DNA from: Microvirga flocculans ATCC BAA-817
GTDB lineage: Bacteria > Pseudomonadota > Alphaproteobacteria > Rhizobiales > Beijerinckiaceae
Assembly (NCBI RefSeq): GCF_000518665.1
Contig: NZ_JAEA01000006.1
Coordinates: 186,001 to 250,000, forward strand
Direction: 5' to 3'
DNA length: 64,000 nt
The position numbers were made by a program, and so were the translations under genes. This document shows, in pieces, positions 30,009 through 39,007 of this stretch. Numbering within the stretch: position 1 is the first letter of the stretch; each line of letters begins with the position of its first letter. Under the pieces are notes generated by a model that worked only from the letters and a program-made list of their open reading frames with translations, was not told where the DNA came from and made no database searches.

Positions 30009-32540
30009 CTACCCGATCACCTGCTTCACGGTCTCGACCAGCTGGCGCAGGCTGAAAGGCTTGGGCAGGAAGTTGAACTCCTCCCCTTCCGGCAGGTTCT
30101 TGCGGAAGGCTTCTTCGGCATAGCCGGAGACGAAGATCACCTTCAGATCGGGATAGAGCTTGCGCAGCTCGCCCAGGAGCGTCGGGCCGTCCATCTCCGG
30201 CATGACCACGTCGGAGACCACGAGGTCGACCGGCGCGCCGCGCTCCTGGATGATCTCCAGGGCCTCCACGCCGGAGGCCGCCTCCAGCACCGTGTAGCCG
30301 CGGGCGGCAAGCGCGCGGGCGTTCACGGCGCGCACGGGATCCTCGTCCTCCACCAGGAGGATGGTGCCCTGCCCCGTCATGTCGGCGGCAGGCTTCTTGG
30401 CGGCCTCGGGCTTGGCCTCCTCGGGCGCCTCCTGCACGGCCGGGATGTGGCGCGGCAGGTAGATGCGGAAGGTCGTGCCTTCGCCCGGCGTCGAATCGAC
30501 GTCGATATAGCCCCCGGACTGCTTGACGATGCCGAAGACCGTGGAGAGCCCGAGACCGGTGCCCTTGCCGACCTCCTTGGTGGTGAAGAAGGGCTCGAAG
30601 ATTTTCTCCAGAACCTCGGGCGGCATCCCTGAGCCCGTGTCGGAAACCTCCACCAGGACGTAATCGGCCGCCGGCATGCCGCTGACATGAAGCCGGCCCG
30701 CCTCGGCTGCCGAAACGTTCGCCGTGCGGATCGCGAGCCTGCCGCCGTTGGGCATGGCGTCCCGCGCATTGACCGCCATGTTCACGATCACCTGCTCGAA
30801 CTGGTTCACGTCGGCCTTCACGAACCAGAGGTCGCGCCCATGGTTGAGATCCAGGCTCACGCGCTCGCCGAGGAGCCGCTTGAGCAGCATGGAGAGGTCG
30901 TAGAGCTGGTCGTTGAGGTTGAGAACCTCGGGCCGCAGGGTCTGGCGACGGGAGAAGGCGAGCAGCTGGCGCACCAGGCCCGCTGCCCGGTTCGCGTTCT
31001 GCTTGATCTGCATGATGTCCTGGAAGGACGGGTCGGTCGGCCGGTGGTTGGCGAGCAAAAGGTCGCTGTAGCCGATGATGGCCTGGAGCACGTTGTTGAA
31101 GTCATGCGCGACGCCGCCGGCCAGCTGCCCGACCGCGTTCATCTTCTGGGACTGGGCCAGCTGTTCTTCGACCTTGCGGAAATCGGTGGTGTCTAGGGCG
31201 TAGAGGATCGCCGTCTCGCCCTCCGCGCCCATGTCGCCGACGGGGGTCACCCAGACCCGGACGGAGCCGCCGGTCTCGCCCGCCGTCTGAAGCTCCAGGG
31301 GCGGGATGTCGCCCCGGTTTTCCACAGCGGCCCTGAGCGCCGTCTCGATCGGCGCGCGCTCGCGGAAGGCATCCAGAATCGACGGCCCCTCCTGACCCCC
31401 CTCGCCCGAGCGCGGCAGGGTGCCGAACAGCTTGGAGAAGGGCGCGTTGGCATGGACGATCCGGCCGGCGCGATTGACCGTCGCGATGGCGATGGGGGTG
31501 TTGTTGAAGAAGCGCGCGAAGCGCACTTCCGCCGCGCGCTGCCCCTCGTCGACCTCGCCCCCCGCCGAGCGGTTGAGAACGAGGGTGCGGGACGCGCCCA
31601 TCCGGCCGTCCTGGCCGAAGGCGATGCGGTGATAGAGGCGGACGGGCAGGAACTGCCCGTTGCGGCGGCGCAGGTCCAGGTCGAAGGTTTCGGTGCGGAC
31701 GCTGCCCGGCTCCCCGGAGAAGGAGGTCATCATCGATACCACGTCGCCGGGCATGATGTCGGCCAGGGCCAGCCCGCCGGAGCCGACCTGGGCGAGATCG
31801 TAATCGAGCCAGGAGGCGAGCGTGGCGTTCAGGTACACGATGGAGCCGTCGGGATCGACGGAGAGGAAGCCCGCCGGGGCGTGGTCGAGATAATCGATGG
31901 CGTGCTGGAGCTCCTGGAAGACGTTCTCCTGCCGCTCGCGCTCATGGGTAACCTCGGCGATGGTCCAGAGCGCCGCCTGGCGCCCGTTGGGGCGCGGCAC
32001 GGGGCGCACGCGCACCCTGTACCAGCCGAATTCCTGCAAGCCGTTCAGGGACGGCGAAAGGCGGATTTCCTCGGTGCCAGTCCGGTTCTCCCGGGAGGCC
32101 TGGGCCAGCCGGTAGATCGCCTCCGACACGTCCGGCGCCCCCATGAAAAGGCGCTCGACCGGCCTCGCCTCCCCTCCCTGCATCCCGGCAAGGGCGAGAT
32201 AGGCCTCGTTGGCATAGACGATGCGCCCGTCATCCTCGACCACCACGAGGCCGTCGCCGGAGGTATCGGCCATGAGCTTGGTGATGTCGTTGCGCGCGGC
32301 CTGTCCGGAAAACTGCACCACGCCGATGGCGACCGCGAAGAGAAAGAAGACGCCCGCCATGGCGAAGAAGGCCAGAAGCCCCAGGATCAGGGGCTGGGCG
32401 TTCTCGATGCCGAGGAAGCGCAGGCTCAGGGTCGCCCCGACCAGGACGCCGGCCAGGAGCAGGACCCAGCCGATATGGCCGTGACGGTCAGAACGGTCGA
32501 TGGCCGAACCCTTTGACGTGTCGCCCTCGTAAGCAGCCAT
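30009..32540 (-). CDS. cckA: Cell-cycle hybrid histidine kinase CckA
   Basis: An 843-residue hybrid kinase/phosphatase that feeds phosphate through ChpT to CtrA and CpdR, controlling the alphaproteobacterial cell cycle. Two transmembrane helices (about residues 24-42 and 52-76) are followed by three PAS-like regions (about 85-190, 215-325 and 345-460). The DHp strip is [20 protein letters not shown] with the phospho-His near residue 478. The ATPase domain has [15 protein letters not shown] and [20 protein letters not shown]-terminal receiver domain carries the phospho-acceptor Asp in [15 protein letters not shown]. The length and the PAS-PAS-kinase-REC order match CckA. It is divergent from the FliO-like gene, across a CtrA box. 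Confidence 0.95.
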   Translation of the reverse strand: MAAYEGDTSKGSAIDRSDRHGHIGWVLLLAGVLVGATLSLRFLGIENAQPLILGLLAFFAMAGVFFLFAVAIGVVQFSGQAARNDITKLMADTSGDGLVVVEDDGRIVYANEAYLALAGMQGGEARPVERLFMGAPDVSEAIYRLAQASRENRTGTEEIRLSPSLNGLQEFGWYRVRVRPVPRPNGRQAALWTIAEVTHERERQENVFQELQHAIDYLDHAPAGFLSVDPDGSIVYLNATLASWLDYDLAQVGSGGLALADIMPGDVVSMMTSFSGEPGSVRTETFDLDLRRRNGQFLPVRLYHRIAFGQDGRMGASRTLVLNRSAGGEVDEGQRAAEVRFARFFNNTPIAIATVNRAGRIVHANAPFSKLFGTLPRSGEGGQEGPSILDAFRERAPIETALRAAVENRGDIPPLELQTAGETGGSVRVWVTPVGDMGAEGETAILYALDTTDFRKVEEQLAQSQKMNAVGQLAGGVAHDFNNVLQAIIGYSDLLLANHRPTDPSFQDIMQIKQNANRAAGLVRQLLAFSRRQTLRPEVLNLNDQLYDLSMLLKRLLGERVSLDLNHGRDLWFVKADVNQFEQVIVNMAVNARDAMPNGGRLAIRTANVSAAEAGRLHVSGMPAADYVLVEVSDTGSGMPPEVLEKIFEPFFTTKEVGKGTGLGLSTVFGIVKQSGGYIDVDSTPGEGTTFRIYLPRHIPAVQEAPEEAKPEAAKKPAADMTGQGTILLVEDEDPVRAVNARALAARGYTVLEAASGVEALEIIQERGAPVDLVVSDVVMPEMDGPTLLGELRKLYPDLKVIFVSGYAEEAFRKNLPEGEEFNFLPKPFSLRQLVETVKQVIG

Positions 32541-32930
32541 GAATTGTCAACATCCTCAGCGGGAGCGGTTTCGCCTGGCGGCACCGGCAGCGGAATCGCC
32601 GCCAACCGCTTGATCTATGTGGATCATCCTACACGGTAATTCTTGATCGACCTCTAAGGCGCTGCCAAGGGCGGGAGCAAGGGCCAAGGGGCGGAGAACG
32701 CCACAAGATCGCCTCTCTCCGCCACACGAAATCCCTATTTTCCTTGATGAAAGGGCGAAAAGACCCATCTTGGACGGATCATCGGGAGCCGTTCCGCACC
32801 CCGTTGTCCCTCTGCGGAAGCCGGGCCTCCGTTAACCATCTGTTAACCTTGCCGCTGGCTTTGACGGTCAATGTGGTACAACCAACACAGAAGTGGCCTG
32901 CAAGGGCCAACCAACGTTTGAGAGTTCATC
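32541..32930. other. cckA / FliO-like divergent intergenic region
   Basis: A 390-base gap between two divergent genes. Beyond the CtrA-type site at 32832-32846 I see no convincing -35/-10 pair on either strand, no ribosome-binding site leading a small gene, and no strong hairpin. Short open frames entering the gap lack coding character. The cckA-proximal half is moderately A/T-rich around 32610-32660. Confidence 0.5.
32832..32846 (+). promoter_or_regulatory. CtrA binding site (TTAA-N7-TTAA)
   Basis: TTAA-CCATCTG-TTAA, followed by C, is an exact match to the full CtrA consensus TTAA-N7-TTAAC. It lies 85 bases before the FliO-like start and 292 bases before the cckA start. Confidence 0.75.
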
Positions 32931-34145
32931 GTGTCATCTCTTTTTGGTATCGAAGCGCCGCGGGCAGTTCTCTTCGTGATCGCGTTTGCGATCATCCTCG
33001 CCTTGGTCGTGCTCTTCGGCGTCGTCTTCCGCAAGCTGACGGGTGCCCGCCTGATGATGCCGGGCAACGACCGCAGCCGCAGCCGCCAGCCCCGTCTGGG
33101 CATCGTGGATGTGTATGACCTCGACCGGCAGCGGCAGCTCATCCTGCTCCGCCGGGACAATGTCGAGCACCTTCTCCTCGTCGGCGGCCCCAACGACGTG
33201 GTGATCGAAACCAATATCGTCCGCGTGCCCGGCGCGCGGATTCCCGCCGCATCCAGCGAGACGGGCGCCGAGCGCTATGAGCCGATCCTGGACCAGGCTC
33301 CGCGCGCGCCCCAGGTCGAGGCGAGCGGGCGGCCGTCCATCGAGAGCCAGCTCGCGGCCCAGCTGGGCGCCTTCGTGCGCCGTCCCTCGGAGGAATCCGA
33401 CATCGAGGAGGAGCTCGCGCCGGTCGCCATGGTGAGCGCGCCCGTTCCAGCCCATCCGGAACCGGAGCTGAAGCCGGATACGGTCACCGTTTCGACGGCT
33501 CCGGGAATCCAAGGCCTGCGCGCCGAAGCCAGAGGGCCCGCGTTCGAGGCCGCTCCGCCTGTTCCGCCTCCGGTCGTGGAGCGCCGCGAGCCGCGCCCGA
33601 GCTTCACGCCTCCGCCCTTCCAGTCCCGCGCGACCCCGGCGCCCGCGGTTCAGCCCGAGCCGGTCCGCGCGCCGGAACCCAAGCCCGCCGAGCAGCCGGC
33701 TGCCGAACGGACCGGCCCCGATGCGGCGCTCCTGTCGGACATGGCCAAGCAGCTCGAAGAGGCCCTGAAGCGTCCGGCGAGCTCGGTCCCTCCTCCAGCG
33801 GCGCCCGCTCCCGTGCTTTCGCCTTCGGCCCAGGTCGACATTCGGGACGAGGAGGAATTCCCCGAGCCGGTTCCGGCCCAGGAAGAAACTGCCGCCCTCT
33901 ATGACGAGCGCGAGGAAGAGATCGCCGAGGAGCCGGAAGCAGCCCCTCCGGTCCCGCCTGTTCCTCCTGTGGAGCCGGTCCGGTCCGCCCCGCCGCCTCC
34001 CCCCGTCTCGGCTCCTCTGCCACCTCAGGCCAAGGAGGCCCCGGCGGCTCCGAAGAAGCCGGCCGACCCGTTCTCCGTCGAGGATATCGAGGCGGAGTTC
34101 GCCCGCCTCCTCGGACGGCCGCTCGATCCGAACAAGAAGGGGTAA
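32931..34145 (+). CDS. FliO-like membrane protein with long Pro-rich cytoplasmic tail
   Basis: A 404-residue protein. Residues 12-36 are one strong transmembrane helix (VLFVIAFAIILALVVLFGVV). Residues 55-105 resemble the FliO domain (RLGIVDVYDLDRQRQLILLR, then HLLLVGGPNDVVIETNIVRV). The rest, about 270 residues, is low-complexity Pro/Ala/Glu-rich and probably disordered. It ends in a compact, conserved-looking motif (DPFSVEDIEAEFARLLGRPL). FliO assists assembly of the flagellar export gate, but no other flagellar gene is nearby and typical FliO is far shorter, so a different envelope or polar role is plausible. A CtrA site lies upstream and cckA is divergent. Confidence 0.65.
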   Translation: MSSLFGIEAPRAVLFVIAFAIILALVVLFGVVFRKLTGARLMMPGNDRSRSRQPRLGIVDVYDLDRQRQLILLRRDNVEHLLLVGGPNDVVIETNIVRVPGARIPAASSETGAERYEPILDQAPRAPQVEASGRPSIESQLAAQLGAFVRRPSEESDIEEELAPVAMVSAPVPAHPEPELKPDTVTVSTAPGIQGLRAEARGPAFEAAPPVPPPVVERREPRPSFTPPPFQSRATPAPAVQPEPVRAPEPKPAEQPAAERTGPDAALLSDMAKQLEEALKRPASSVPPPAAPAPVLSPSAQVDIRDEEEFPEPVPAQEETAALYDEREEEIAEEPEAAPPVPPVPPVEPVRSAPPPPPVSAPLPPQAKEAPAAPKKPADPFSVEDIEAEFARLLGRPLDPNKKG

Positions 34146-34177
34146 GGCGCTCCGCGCCTCTCCTGTCCGGCACGCAT

Positions 34178-34208
34178 AAAAAAGGGCTCCATTCCGGAGC
34201 CCTTTTTG
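34178..34208. terminator. Bidirectional terminator between FliO-like gene and dksA
   Basis: AAAAAAGGGCTCC, a short loop, GGAGCCCTTTTTG. The roughly 11-bp stem has A/T tracts on both sides and serves both convergent genes. Confidence 0.92.
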
Positions 34209-34229
34209 ATGGGTTGAGTGGGAGAGGGT

Positions 34230-34649
34230 TCAGTCGTCCCGATAGACCCGCTCGTTCCGCTCGTGACGCTCCTGCGCCTCGAGCGAGAGCGTTGCGATGG
34301 GGCGAGCCTCCAGACGCTTGAGGGAAATCGGATCCCCGGTTTCCTCGCAATAGCCGTAGCTGCCATCCTCGATCCGCGCCAGGGCGGCGTCGATCTTGGC
34401 GATGAGCTTGCGCTGGCGGTCCCTGGCACGAAGCTCGATGGCACGATCCGTCTCGGAGGAGGCGCGATCCGCAAGGTCAGGATGATTCTCGTTCTCGCTC
34501 TGCAAGGTCGCGAGGGTTTCCTGAGCCTCCTTGAGGATGTCGTTCTTCCAACGGATCAGCTTGCGCCTGAAATACTCCCTCTGCCGGTCATTCATGAAGG
34601 GCTCGTCTTCTGTTGGACGGTAACCCTCATCAATCACGATATCTGTCAT
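34230..34649 (-). CDS. dksA: RNA polymerase-binding transcription factor DksA
   Basis: A 139-residue coiled-coil protein that enters the RNA polymerase secondary channel and, with ppGpp, represses rRNA promoters and activates amino acid genes. The N-terminal strip FMNDRQREYFRRKLIRWKND and the acidic coiled-coil region are typical. The C-terminal zinc-finger region reads ARIEDGSYGYCEETGDPISL: only the first Cys of the usual C-x2-C...C-x2-C set is present, so this is a zinc-free or Cys-poor DksA, as known in several alphaproteobacteria. The convergent FliO-like gene ends 84 bases away. Confidence 0.93.
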   Translation of the reverse strand: MTDIVIDEGYRPTEDEPFMNDRQREYFRRKLIRWKNDILKEAQETLATLQSENENHPDLADRASSETDRAIELRARDRQRKLIAKIDAALARIEDGSYGYCEETGDPISLKRLEARPIATLSLEAQERHERNERVYRDD

Positions 34650-34681
34650 GCAGCCGTTCTTCCCCGATAAGCCGTGGCGCC

Positions 34682-34710
34682 CCTATATAGGCAAGCAGGG
34701 TCCGGGACAA
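34682..34710 (-). promoter_or_regulatory. Candidate sigma-70 promoter for dksA
   Basis: On the minus strand TTGTCC (34710-34705) and TATAGG (34687-34682) are 17 bases apart, about 35 bases before the dksA start. Confidence 0.5.
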
Positions 34711-34798
34711 CGAGATTAAGTGTCATCGATTTGTCTAAGAGGAGAGTCCTGCCCCGTTCCTCCAGGAAAAGAGCCTATGCGAACGATATGTCGCACCC

Positions 34799-35785
34799 TC
34801 AGGACGCCGCCGCTTCTGCCCGGCTGATGAGTTCGCCCGCCACGTCCCCGATCTTGGGCGCCTCTTCGCGGATGAAGGGGAGCGGCCGGCAGACGGACAG
34901 GGCGGCGAGGCCGAACCGGGCCGTCATGAGGCCGTTCAGCACCCCCTCCCCGAGCTTCGCCGAGATGCGCGCCGCCAGTCCCAGCCCCAGCACCTGCTGC
35001 ATCAGGCTGTCGCCCACAGCCACCCCTCCGGTGACCGCGAGATGATTCACCGCCGCCCTGGCGAGCCGCAGGAACCCGAACAGGCCGGGCCTGCCGCCGT
35101 AGATCCGGGCGAGCGTCCGCAGGAGCCGCACCGCCGCGAAGATCACGAAGGCTACATCGACGATGGCGCGGGGGCTGACCGCCGTCACGAGGGAGACCTG
35201 CTTCGCAGCGCCCGCGATGGCGCGCTTGGCCTGGGCGTCGAGCGGGGCCAGCAATTCACGCTCGGCGATTGCCAGCCGGTCGTCCGCATCGATGATCTCG
35301 TCGGTGAGGCCGCGCAGGCGCGCGCTCCCCTGGGCGGCGGCAGCCCTGCCGCCGTAGAGCCCGATGAGGTCTGAGACGATGTCCTTGGCGGCCTTGTGGT
35401 CCTTGACCGCAAGCGCGTCGACCGCCGCCTCGCGCAGTTTCTCGATCTTCTTCTCGCGCCAGATGCCCGCGATCTCCCGGCCGATGATGGCGAGGAAGGC
35501 GACGGCGGCGAGGATCGCGAGGGCCAGCGCCAGCCAGCCCAGCCAGGGGGCGACGGCATAGAGATCGACGATCAGGTTCTCCACCGCCAGCCCGAGCCCC
35601 AGGACGAGGAGCCCCGACACGGCCGAGAGCAGGATGCCGGCCCAGGGAGCCCGGCGCTTCTCGCCCATGGGCACCACGACGCCGTCGGCCGCCTCGATGG
35701 CGTCGAACGGCTCCTCCGTGACCTGGACGGACCCGGCGGCCACGTTTGGATCGTCAAGGCGATAGGCGCGAGGTTGGCGGCTCAT
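34799..35785 (-). CDS. ycjF: YcjF-family membrane protein (DUF697)
   Basis: A 328-residue inner-membrane protein of the YcjF/TIGR01620 type. Two transmembrane helices lie at about residues 48-70 and 80-100 (GILLSAVSGLLVLGLGLAVE and WLGWLALALAILAAVAFLAI). The C-terminal DUF697 region includes LVTAVSPRAIVDVAFVIFAA and GGVAVGDSLMQQVLGLGLAA. It overlaps ycjX by four bases (ATGA), the pairing also found in E. coli, where the two genes belong to the phage-shock (PspF) regulon. No psp gene is nearby here. Molecular function is unknown. Confidence 0.88.
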   Translation of the reverse strand: MSRQPRAYRLDDPNVAAGSVQVTEEPFDAIEAADGVVVPMGEKRRAPWAGILLSAVSGLLVLGLGLAVENLIVDLYAVAPWLGWLALALAILAAVAFLAIIGREIAGIWREKKIEKLREAAVDALAVKDHKAAKDIVSDLIGLYGGRAAAAQGSARLRGLTDEIIDADDRLAIAERELLAPLDAQAKRAIAGAAKQVSLVTAVSPRAIVDVAFVIFAAVRLLRTLARIYGGRPGLFGFLRLARAAVNHLAVTGGVAVGDSLMQQVLGLGLAARISAKLGEGVLNGLMTARFGLAALSVCRPLPFIREEAPKIGDVAGELISRAEAAAS

Positions 35786-37230
35786 GCGAAACGATCCCCC
35801 AGCAGGAATTCAAGGGCGCGGTCGAGACGGATGTGAGGCATCTTGGCCATGCGCCCCGCCGCATCGACCGGCAGCCTCGGGGGCCGGAAGCGCGGGAAGC
35901 GCAAGGAACCCGGCGGGACGGCGCCCTGGAACACGGCCTCGGCCGTCTCCGGCAGCTCGCCCGGAAAGACGGCGGCCTCAGTCTCGCCGTCGAAGACCTC
36001 GCCGCCGACCCGCTCGCCTGCCTCCGGCACGCCCGCGACAGCCCGCAGGGTCTCGCGACCCTCTCGGATGGTCGTTTCCCGGGTGGCGCGCACGGAGGCG
36101 AGCGCGACGGTCCCGACGCGCGCGCCGGCGGCCTCGGTCCGTCGGGACGCCCGGTTCACGAGAAGGCGGAGGATGGCGTCGAGCCGGTCGTGATCCGTGT
36201 GATGGATGTGATCGGCCTTGGTCGCCGCGAAGAGAACGCGATCGGCCCGGGGCGAGAACAGGCGGGACAGGAGCGTGTTGCGTCCGATCCGGAAGGCCAT
36301 GAGCACCTGATCCAGCGCCTCCTCCAGCTCGGCCAGGGCCACGGGCCCTGCATCGATGGCGGCGAGCACGTCCACCAGCACGATCTGGCGGTCGATGCGC
36401 TGGAAGTGATCGCGGAAGAACGGCTTGACCACATGGGTCTTGTAGGCCTCGAAACGCCGCTCCATGAGGGCGGCGAAGCTCCCCGGCGCAATCGGCGCGC
36501 CGCGCGGAAGGTCGAGCGGGGCGAAGGTGAGAGCGGGCGAACCCGCCAGGTCGCCGGGCATGAGGAAACGCCCCGGAGGGGTCGTCGCGACGGCCTCACC
36601 CCCTGCGCGCAGAGCAGTGAGATAATCCTTGAACGCGTCGCTCGCCCGGGAGGCGAGCATTTCGTCGGAAGCTCCTGCGGGATCGAGGCTTTGCAGGATG
36701 TCGTGCCACCTTCCGGCGACGGGAGCGCGGTCGCGCCTACGGCTCGCCTCGATGGTCTGGCGGGACCATTCCGCATAACCGGAATCGAGCAGCGCCAGAT
36801 CGAGCAGCCACTCGCCGGGATAATCGACGATGTCGAGGGCGAGCGAGGCGGGTCCCGTGCGCCAGCCGCTCCTGCGCTCGTATTCGATATCCACCCGCAG
36901 CTCGCTGATCCGGTTCGTGGATTGCGGCCAGCGGCGGCTCTCCGTGAGGGCCGCCATGTGCTCCTCGTAGGGAAAGCGCGGCACCGCGTCGTCGGGCTGA
37001 GGGCTGAGATGCGCGCGCCGGATCCGCCCCTCGGCGGAGGCGCGGAACGCGGGCAGGCTCGTGCCGCGGGTCAGGTGGTGGACGAGAGCCGTGGTGAAGA
37101 CGGTCTTGCCGGATCGGGCGAGCCCGGTGACGCCGAGGCGGAGAGACGGCTGGATCAGCTGGCCGGAAGCCTCCCAGAGCGATTGCGCAGCGAAGCCGGC
37201 ACGGGAGGCAAGATCGGTAATGACGGACAC
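35782..37230 (-). CDS. ycjX: YcjX-family P-loop protein (DUF463)
   Basis: A 482-residue predicted nucleotide-binding protein. The P-loop GVTGLARSGKTVFTTALVHH is at about residues 33-52. A Walker B-like region reads ALDIVDYPGEWLLDLALLD, where the DxPGEW strip is a family hallmark. RQIVLVDVLAAIDAGP and VLFAATKADHIHHTDHDRLD (a TKAD guanine-specificity-like motif) suggest GTP binding. The protein is cytoplasmic and coupled to YcjF, which probably anchors it at the membrane. E. coli YcjX is stress-induced but has no assigned reaction. Confidence 0.9.
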   Translation of the reverse strand: MSVITDLASRAGFAAQSLWEASGQLIQPSLRLGVTGLARSGKTVFTTALVHHLTRGTSLPAFRASAEGRIRRAHLSPQPDDAVPRFPYEEHMAALTESRRWPQSTNRISELRVDIEYERRSGWRTGPASLALDIVDYPGEWLLDLALLDSGYAEWSRQTIEASRRRDRAPVAGRWHDILQSLDPAGASDEMLASRASDAFKDYLTALRAGGEAVATTPPGRFLMPGDLAGSPALTFAPLDLPRGAPIAPGSFAALMERRFEAYKTHVVKPFFRDHFQRIDRQIVLVDVLAAIDAGPVALAELEEALDQVLMAFRIGRNTLLSRLFSPRADRVLFAATKADHIHHTDHDRLDAILRLLVNRASRRTEAAGARVGTVALASVRATRETTIREGRETLRAVAGVPEAGERVGGEVFDGETEAAVFPGELPETAEAVFQGAVPPGSLRFPRFRPPRLPVDAAGRMAKMPHIRLDRALEFLLGDRFA

Positions 37231-37296
37231 GAAGATGAACCTATGCTCTCAAGCCAAGCTTGTAGGTGGGGCCCGGAATCCTCAGCCGCAAGTGCG

Positions 37297-37545
37297 CTAC
37301 CGTTCCAGGCTGGGCGAAGCGCGCTGGAGCAGCTCGGCTTTCCGCGCCGCAGCCAGGGCCTCCTCCCGCGCCTTCACGGCGGCCCGTTCGATGGCGGCCT
37401 CCACGAGGTCGGGGCTCGCCTGCAGCATCCCCAGCTCGAAAGCCGACATGGCAAGCATGACGGGCGTGAGATTGGGCAGGGGTGTGCCGTCTTCCGCAAA
37501 GAGCTTCAGGTCGTCGCTGGGGCCGAGCCCCAGGCCATCGACCAT
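37297..37545 (-). CDS. Small hypothetical protein, in frame with the upstream gene
   Basis: An 82-residue acidic, helix-rich polypeptide with LKLFAEDGTPLPNLTPVMLA and SAFELGMLQASPDLVEAAIE. It lacks a signal or membrane segment. The ATG at 37545 has no ribosome-binding site. The same frame runs upstream through 18 sense codons that also look coding (SEEQRHRHYASR) to the TAG that ends the preceding gene. It may therefore be the C-terminal part of a longer protein separated by a stop, or use a start I cannot see. Function unknown. ycjX follows on the same strand. Confidence 0.5.
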   Translation of the reverse strand: MVDGLGLGPSDDLKLFAEDGTPLPNLTPVMLAMSAFELGMLQASPDLVEAAIERAAVKAREEALAAARKAELLQRASPSLER

Positions 37546-37599
37546 CCGGCTCGCATAATGGCGATGGCGCTGTTCCTCCGAGGGACAGGCGGCCGCGGC

Positions 37600-38382
37600 C
37601 TAAACCTTTGGAGCGGGATCGGCTGCCGCGGCTGCGGAGGAGAAGGGCTTTTGCGCCGTGGCGCGAGGGGCCGCCGCCAGGGGCGGCGTCTTCGGCTTGG
37701 GCTTTTCGCCCATGCCGGCGGCGATGTCGGGCACCCGGTATGGCGGGGTCTTAGGAGATGTCTTGGACGCCAGGGGGATCACCATGGAGACCCGGGCGGG
37801 CTTGCCGCCCGGACCGGCCCTGGCCGTGTAGCGCACGGCCCCTCCCCGTCGTCGCGAGGCGAGATACTGCGCGCGGACGGTGCCGCCGATGCCCCTCACC
37901 GCCAGCATCGCCATGCCGCCGATGCCGGTCGCGACACCGCACTCCGCGGGCGCCCAGCGGCGCACGATGTCGAGGGCGGATCGGCGCTTGAATTCGAGGT
38001 AGTAGCGCCGCAGCAGGGTGGCGGCGGCATCGGCCCCGTGATCGGCCGAGGCGAAGCCCACATGGCCTTCGCTGTCGGCGGCCAGCTCCCCGTTCCAGCG
38101 GGCGCTCTTGATGCACCAGTAATTGTTGAGCTTCACGCAACGGGTGACGAAGGGGCGCTCGGCCCGGAACAGGGCGACCATCGCCACGACCGGCTTCGGC
38201 TCCAGCGCCTCCACGGCCTCGGAGCGCCAGTTGGAGACCGCGCGGGCCTCGGGCTCGTATCGAGCCTCGACATCGTTCGCGTCCGGCTCAAGACGCAGCG
38301 CTTCGTTTCCAGGATGGTGCGCGCCGCCGGGCAGGATCGAGCGGACCGCAAGGGCCAGCGCGAGCAATGTCTGAGGAACCAT
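37600..38382 (-). CDS. Hypothetical protein with a phage P5-like strip and Pro/Ala-rich tail
   Basis: A 260-residue protein. A short hydrophobic N-terminus (MVPQTLLALALAVRSILPGG) could be a signal sequence. The middle strip CVKLNNYWCIKSARWNGE, then GHVGFASADHGADAAATLLR and ALDIVRRWAPAEC, resembles the NNPGNIR...F-A-GxRA...RWAP pattern I know from structural protein P5-like and cell-wall-related phage proteins. Here it seems to be a chromosomal relative. The last 60 residues are Pro/Ala/Lys-rich. A peptidoglycan-related role is a guess. The gene ends in TAG, with open reading frame continuing after it. Confidence 0.55.
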   Translation of the reverse strand: MVPQTLLALALAVRSILPGGAHHPGNEALRLEPDANDVEARYEPEARAVSNWRSEAVEALEPKPVVAMVALFRAERPFVTRCVKLNNYWCIKSARWNGELAADSEGHVGFASADHGADAAATLLRRYYLEFKRRSALDIVRRWAPAECGVATGIGGMAMLAVRGIGGTVRAQYLASRRRGGAVRYTARAGPGGKPARVSMVIPLASKTSPKTPPYRVPDIAAGMGEKPKPKTPPLAAAPRATAQKPFSSAAAAADPAPKV

Positions 38383-38479
38383 GATGACGATCAGCCCCCG
38401 CTTCGGCCTGAAACAATCGGGAAGGTTTCAGGCAGAACGATGGTGGGGCGGATACGTTCATTTCCGGCGTGGCAGAAAA

Positions 38480-39007
38480 CTAATCGTCCTCGCCGTTGCC
38501 CAGGGAGTTCGGCGTCACGAAGCGTTCGAGCCGGCCGGATTTCTTCCCCACGTCCTCCCAGCTCTCCAGGTCGAAATCGATGACGGCCAGGCCCGCCGTG
38601 GGATATTTCTGGCCGAGCCGCAGGATGCTGTCCATGTCGCCCTCGCCGATGAGCAGCCTGGCGAGTTCCTCGAAGCCCGGGTTGTGGCCGATGACCAGAA
38701 GGGTTCGGATCTGGGGCTCCACTTCGCGCACCACCGTGAGCAGGCGTCCGGCGGGCGCTTCATAGACCCGCCCGTCCCGGCGCATCTCCACATCGCCGAG
38801 AACGGGCTGCACGTGCTCCCAGGTTTCCTGCGTGCGCCGGGCCGGTGAGACGATGGCGAGGTCGGGCTCGAGCCGCTCGCTCCTCAGGTAGTTCCCCATG
38901 ACGAGGGCCGCCTCCTGCCCGCGCTTGGCGAGAGGCCGGTCGAGGTCGAGAACGCCCGGGGGCCAGGCGGCCTTGGCGTGGCGGAGGAGCAGGAGACGCA
39001 GCATCAT
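38480..39007 (-). CDS. sixA: SixA-type histidine phosphatase
   Basis: A 175-residue member of the histidine phosphatase superfamily. The catalytic motif is LLLLRHAKAAWP (Arg9, His10) and the second active-site His is in TLLVIGHNPGFEELARLLIG. Conserved strips DRPLAKRGQEAALVMGNYL and IVSPARRTQETW fit SixA, which removes phosphate from phosphohistidine on proteins such as PTS components. It overlaps the MoxR ATPase gene by four bases (ATGA), which lies upstream on the same strand. The physiological target here is unknown. Confidence 0.85.
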   Translation of the reverse strand: MMLRLLLLRHAKAAWPPGVLDLDRPLAKRGQEAALVMGNYLRSERLEPDLAIVSPARRTQETWEHVQPVLGDVEMRRDGRVYEAPAGRLLTVVREVEPQIRTLLVIGHNPGFEELARLLIGEGDMDSILRLGQKYPTAGLAVIDFDLESWEDVGKKSGRLERFVTPNSLGNGEDD

